NCBI GenBank assembly: GCA_947589095.1
Contig: CANQBX010000043.1
Coordinates: 1-33,018 of the forward strand
Length of the DNA stretch: 33,018 bases
Source of the DNA: an uncultured Lachnospiraceae bacterium
Lineage (GTDB): Bacteria; Bacillota; Clostridia; Lachnospirales; Lachnospiraceae
Direction of reading: 5' to 3'
The notes beneath the pieces are model-generated. The model made no database searches. It was not told where the DNA came from and saw only the letters and a list, made by a program, of their open reading frames with translations. The position numbers were made by a program, and so were the translations under genes. Positions within the stretch are counted from its first letter, which is position 1; the number at the start of each line of letters is the position of its first letter. This document shows positions 31,243 through 33,018 of the stretch, one piece after another.

Positions 31243-32466
31243 TCAGACGGTTGAACTGTCCGGGGCGTCTGCCGTCGTCTGCACCCGCGTCGGCACCTGG
31301 GCCGGTACGGTCTGCGGCGACTGGGCAGCGGTTTGTGCGGTATCTGCTTTGCCAGTCTTCTTGCTGCGGATCGGCAGACTTGCCCGTCCGGGTGTGTGCG
31401 GGCCGTTTCTGCGAAGGCGCTTTATGACAGCGCGCACGATCAATACAATGATTGCGATAAATACCGCCCAGACCAGAAGCGTTGGAATGGACGACACGAA
31501 CCACACGAAGAAGTTCACGAACCCATTTCCCACATTCTTTAAATTGCGGGTGAAGCCCTTCTGGATGCGGGTCATGACGGAATCCGGCTCGGTGGGCGTG
31601 AAGACGGCTACCTCGTCGATGCTGATGTAGACCGTACTGTAGTCCACCTGATTGTCATAGGTGCGAAGCTGAGACTCGAACCGCTCCAGTTCGTAGCGAA
31701 TCTCGCTCAGCCGCTCCTCCAGCGCGATGACCGCGTCCAGGGAGTCGGCTTTCTCCAGCAGTTCCCACAGCCGTTCCTGCTCGATGGTCAGGGATTTCTT
31801 GCGGCTCTCGATATCGGTGTACTGGAGCGTCACATCCTGGACATTCTCGGAGCGGTAGGTTACATTGCTCTTCTCGCTCATCTGGCTGAGAAATGCGTCT
31901 ACCTGTGTGGCCGGCACCCGGGCGGTGATGGAAGCATAGCGCCGGCCATTGCCGCCGGAAATGCTTCTGCCGGACAGATCGGACTGCTCGATGTAGCCGC
32001 CGCTGGCGTCCACGAACTGGCTGATGCTGGCGAGAAGATCGTCGAATTCCGTGGTTTCTACGTTCAGGTTCACGGTGCGGATCAGCTTGCGGGCAGCTTT
32101 GGCGGCTGCGGCGCTGTCTGGATCCGAAGTCTCGCCGGTGCCACCTTCCGCCGGCGCCGGTTCGCCGGATGCGGCCGACAGGCCGCTGTCATAAGAGATC
32201 TCTCCGGACTCGGCCTCCCATGCCTCTTCCGGCATCCAGGCGGCAGTTTCCGCGATGGTTTCCGCGGCAAAATCAGCGGCCGGGGCCATGGCAACACCGT
32301 CGTATTCGTAGGAATAGTTGTTCATGGCGGCCGCAGTAGTCATGGCTATGTAGCTGTCCGCCTGCGCGCTGCTGCCGGATTTGCCGCCTCCGCAGGCCGC
32401 GATGGTCGCGGCGGCCAGCAGGAAGATCATGGCGAAGGCTGTGGTGGTACGAAGTGATTTTTTCAT
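31243..32466 (-). CDS. DUF4349 domain lipoprotein
   Basis: 407 residues. Lipoprotein signal with the lipobox ending IAAC (about 21-24), an Ala/Glu-rich spacer to about 125, then the DUF4349 domain (about 130-360) starting near KLIRTVNLNVETTEFDDLLA and containing a predicted coiled coil (about 225-285, LTIEQERLWELLEKADSLDA and onward). A membrane helix follows (about 325-350) and a basic cytoplasmic tail with Ala/Gln/Thr-rich end. Start MKKSLRTTTA at 32466 has AGGAGG at 8 bases; an in-frame start ten codons earlier lacks one. The domain function is unknown. It is a single gene. Confidence 0.88.
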   Translation of the reverse strand: MKKSLRTTTAFAMIFLLAAATIAACGGGKSGSSAQADSYIAMTTAAAMNNYSYEYDGVAMAPAADFAAETIAETAAWMPEEAWEAESGEISYDSGLSAASGEPAPAEGGTGETSDPDSAAAAKAARKLIRTVNLNVETTEFDDLLASISQFVDASGGYIEQSDLSGRSISGGNGRRYASITARVPATQVDAFLSQMSEKSNVTYRSENVQDVTLQYTDIESRKKSLTIEQERLWELLEKADSLDAVIALEERLSEIRYELERFESQLRTYDNQVDYSTVYISIDEVAVFTPTEPDSVMTRIQKGFTRNLKNVGNGFVNFFVWFVSSIPTLLVWAVFIAIIVLIVRAVIKRLRRNGPHTPGRASLPIRSKKTGKADTAQTAAQSPQTVPAQVPTRVQTTADAPDSSTV

Positions 32467-32513
32467 AAATGGTTCCTCCTTTTCATGCGGGATCATATGC
32501 CGGCGCGCCGGCC

Positions 32514-32583
32514 GTCATACGGTCATACGGTTGTCCGCACCGCGTCGGTATGCGGGATGTCCGCGCTGCGTCCATATGCGGGA
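32514..32583. repeat. Short tandem repeats upstream of the DUF4349 gene
   Basis: GTCATACG occurs twice in tandem from 32514. Two adjacent 26-bp units follow at 32532-32557 and 32558-32583 (four mismatches), both starting TGTCCGC and ending TATGCGGGA. No gene seen here. Confidence 0.75.
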
Positions 32584-32608
32584 AAGGTCGCCCGCGGCGC
32601 TTCCCGCG

Positions 32609-32645
32609 CTTCCATGCGAGCAGAACGCCGGCGGCGATCTGTTCG
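32609..32645 (+). repeat. Dispersed 37-bp hairpin repeat, copy 4
   Basis: Starts CTTCCATGCGAGC and ends TCTGTTCG. GAGCAGA (32618-32624) pairs with TCTGTTC (32638-32644, one G-U), and an inner CGCC/GGCG helix lies within. It falls in the probable 5' leader of the DUF4349 gene, on the opposite strand. Confidence 0.7.
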
Positions 32646-32709
32646 TGATGCCTTTCTGTGTAAGATACGGATGGACGGACGGTTTTTATGGAAATAATTT
32701 TCTGTTTTT

Positions 32710-32739
32710 ATTTTAGCGCAAATGATACCGGTGTGTCGA
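32710..32739 (-). promoter_or_regulatory. Candidate promoter of the DUF4349 gene
   Basis: On the minus strand: TCGACA (32734-32739), 18 bases, TAAAAT (32710-32715). It would give a leader of about 240 bases. No better promoter was seen closer to the gene. Confidence 0.5.
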
Positions 32740-32822
32740 ACTTTTTTCTTAATGCTTTTCTAAAAAATGCGAAGGAATTTCTGTATCCATGCGCCTTCGG
32801 GACTCGACGGGAAAGCAAAAGG

Positions 32823-33018
32823 ATGGTATAATCTCGACAGAGATTATACCCGCGCCGGTTCGCGCCCGACCGAAGGGAGGGCAAATACCGAAGCGAACCG
32901 TGCGCATCCCCCGGAGGGAGCATGTCCGGAGGACATGGTACAATCTCGACAGAGATTATACCCGCGCCGGTTCGCGCCCGACCGAAGGGAGGGCAAATAC
33001 CGAAGCGAACCGTGCGCA
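32823..33018. repeat. Tandem 112-bp structured repeat running off the window
   Basis: Unit 1 is 32823-32934; unit 2 starts at 32935 and is cut by the window end after 84 bases, with one mismatch over those 84. Each unit folds into three hairpins. The first is GGTATAATCTC/GAGATTATACC (32825-32835, 32840-32850). The second is GCGCCGGTTCGC with GCGAACCG-T-GCGC (32852-32863, 32893-32905) around an inner GCCC/GGGC. The third is CATGTCC/GGACATG (32921-32937). No reading frame in it resembles a protein I know. Confidence 0.9.

Noticed and set aside
32823-33018. CRISPR array at the right edge
   Set aside because: The units are 112 bp, directly adjacent and near-identical through their whole length, with no unique spacers and no cas gene in the window.

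Overview
This is a GC-rich stretch of a Gram-positive, low-GC-lineage Firmicute chromosome, most likely a spore-forming Lachnospiraceae-type clostridium. The signs are a class III fructose-1,6-bisphosphatase, tandem NlpC/P60 hydrolases, a HAAS/DUF1700 protein, VanR/VanS-type signalling, a DUF4349 lipoprotein, lipoprotein-type ABC binding proteins, strong AGGAGG ribosome binding sites and consensus SigA promoters. The assignment rests on gene content only.

Left part (1-14200, mostly + strand): aspS; a membrane-anchored M23 peptidase behind a nested hairpin that buries its ribosome binding site; fbp (class III); a HAAS-domain membrane protein; two tandem secreted SH3-NlpC/P60 hydrolases, the first with a perfect SigA promoter followed by a perfect WalR-type box; a 55-residue Asn/Gln-rich protein behind a SigF/G-type promoter; a rhodanese; a YfcE-type phosphodiesterase; a THUMP RNA methyltransferase, RdgB and a second phosphodiesterase in one tight operon; a Pro-Gly-Arg-His tRNA cluster, tRNA-Gln, a MATE exporter and tRNA-Leu. 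None of the six tRNA genes encodes its CCA end.

Middle and right part (14300-28700, - strand): a GtrII-like membrane glucosyltransferase with its own promoter; a DedA - GT4 glycosyltransferase - response regulator - sensor kinase run that looks like an envelope-lipid and signalling unit; a NitT/TauT-type ABC importer; an AbgB-like M20 amidohydrolase; and a polar amino-acid ABC importer with a structured leader and a duplicated ribosome-binding segment. The M20 enzyme between two importers suggests uptake and hydrolysis of acylated or conjugated amino acids, but the substrate is not visible.

Right end (28700-33018): an A/T-richer PD-(D/E)XK nuclease-family gene that looks acquired, an AraC/GyrI-type regulator, a DUF4349 lipoprotein, and a tandem array of 112-bp strongly self-complementary units that runs off the window.

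The least explained signals are non-coding: (i) a dispersed 37-bp hairpin repeat in four intergenic copies whose arms change together; (ii) the 112-bp structured tandem repeat at the right edge; (iii) the nested hairpin over the M23 start; (iv) the amino-acid importer leader with competing helices and two AGG-AGG mini-reading frames. I do not see a complete new multi-gene defence or mobile system.
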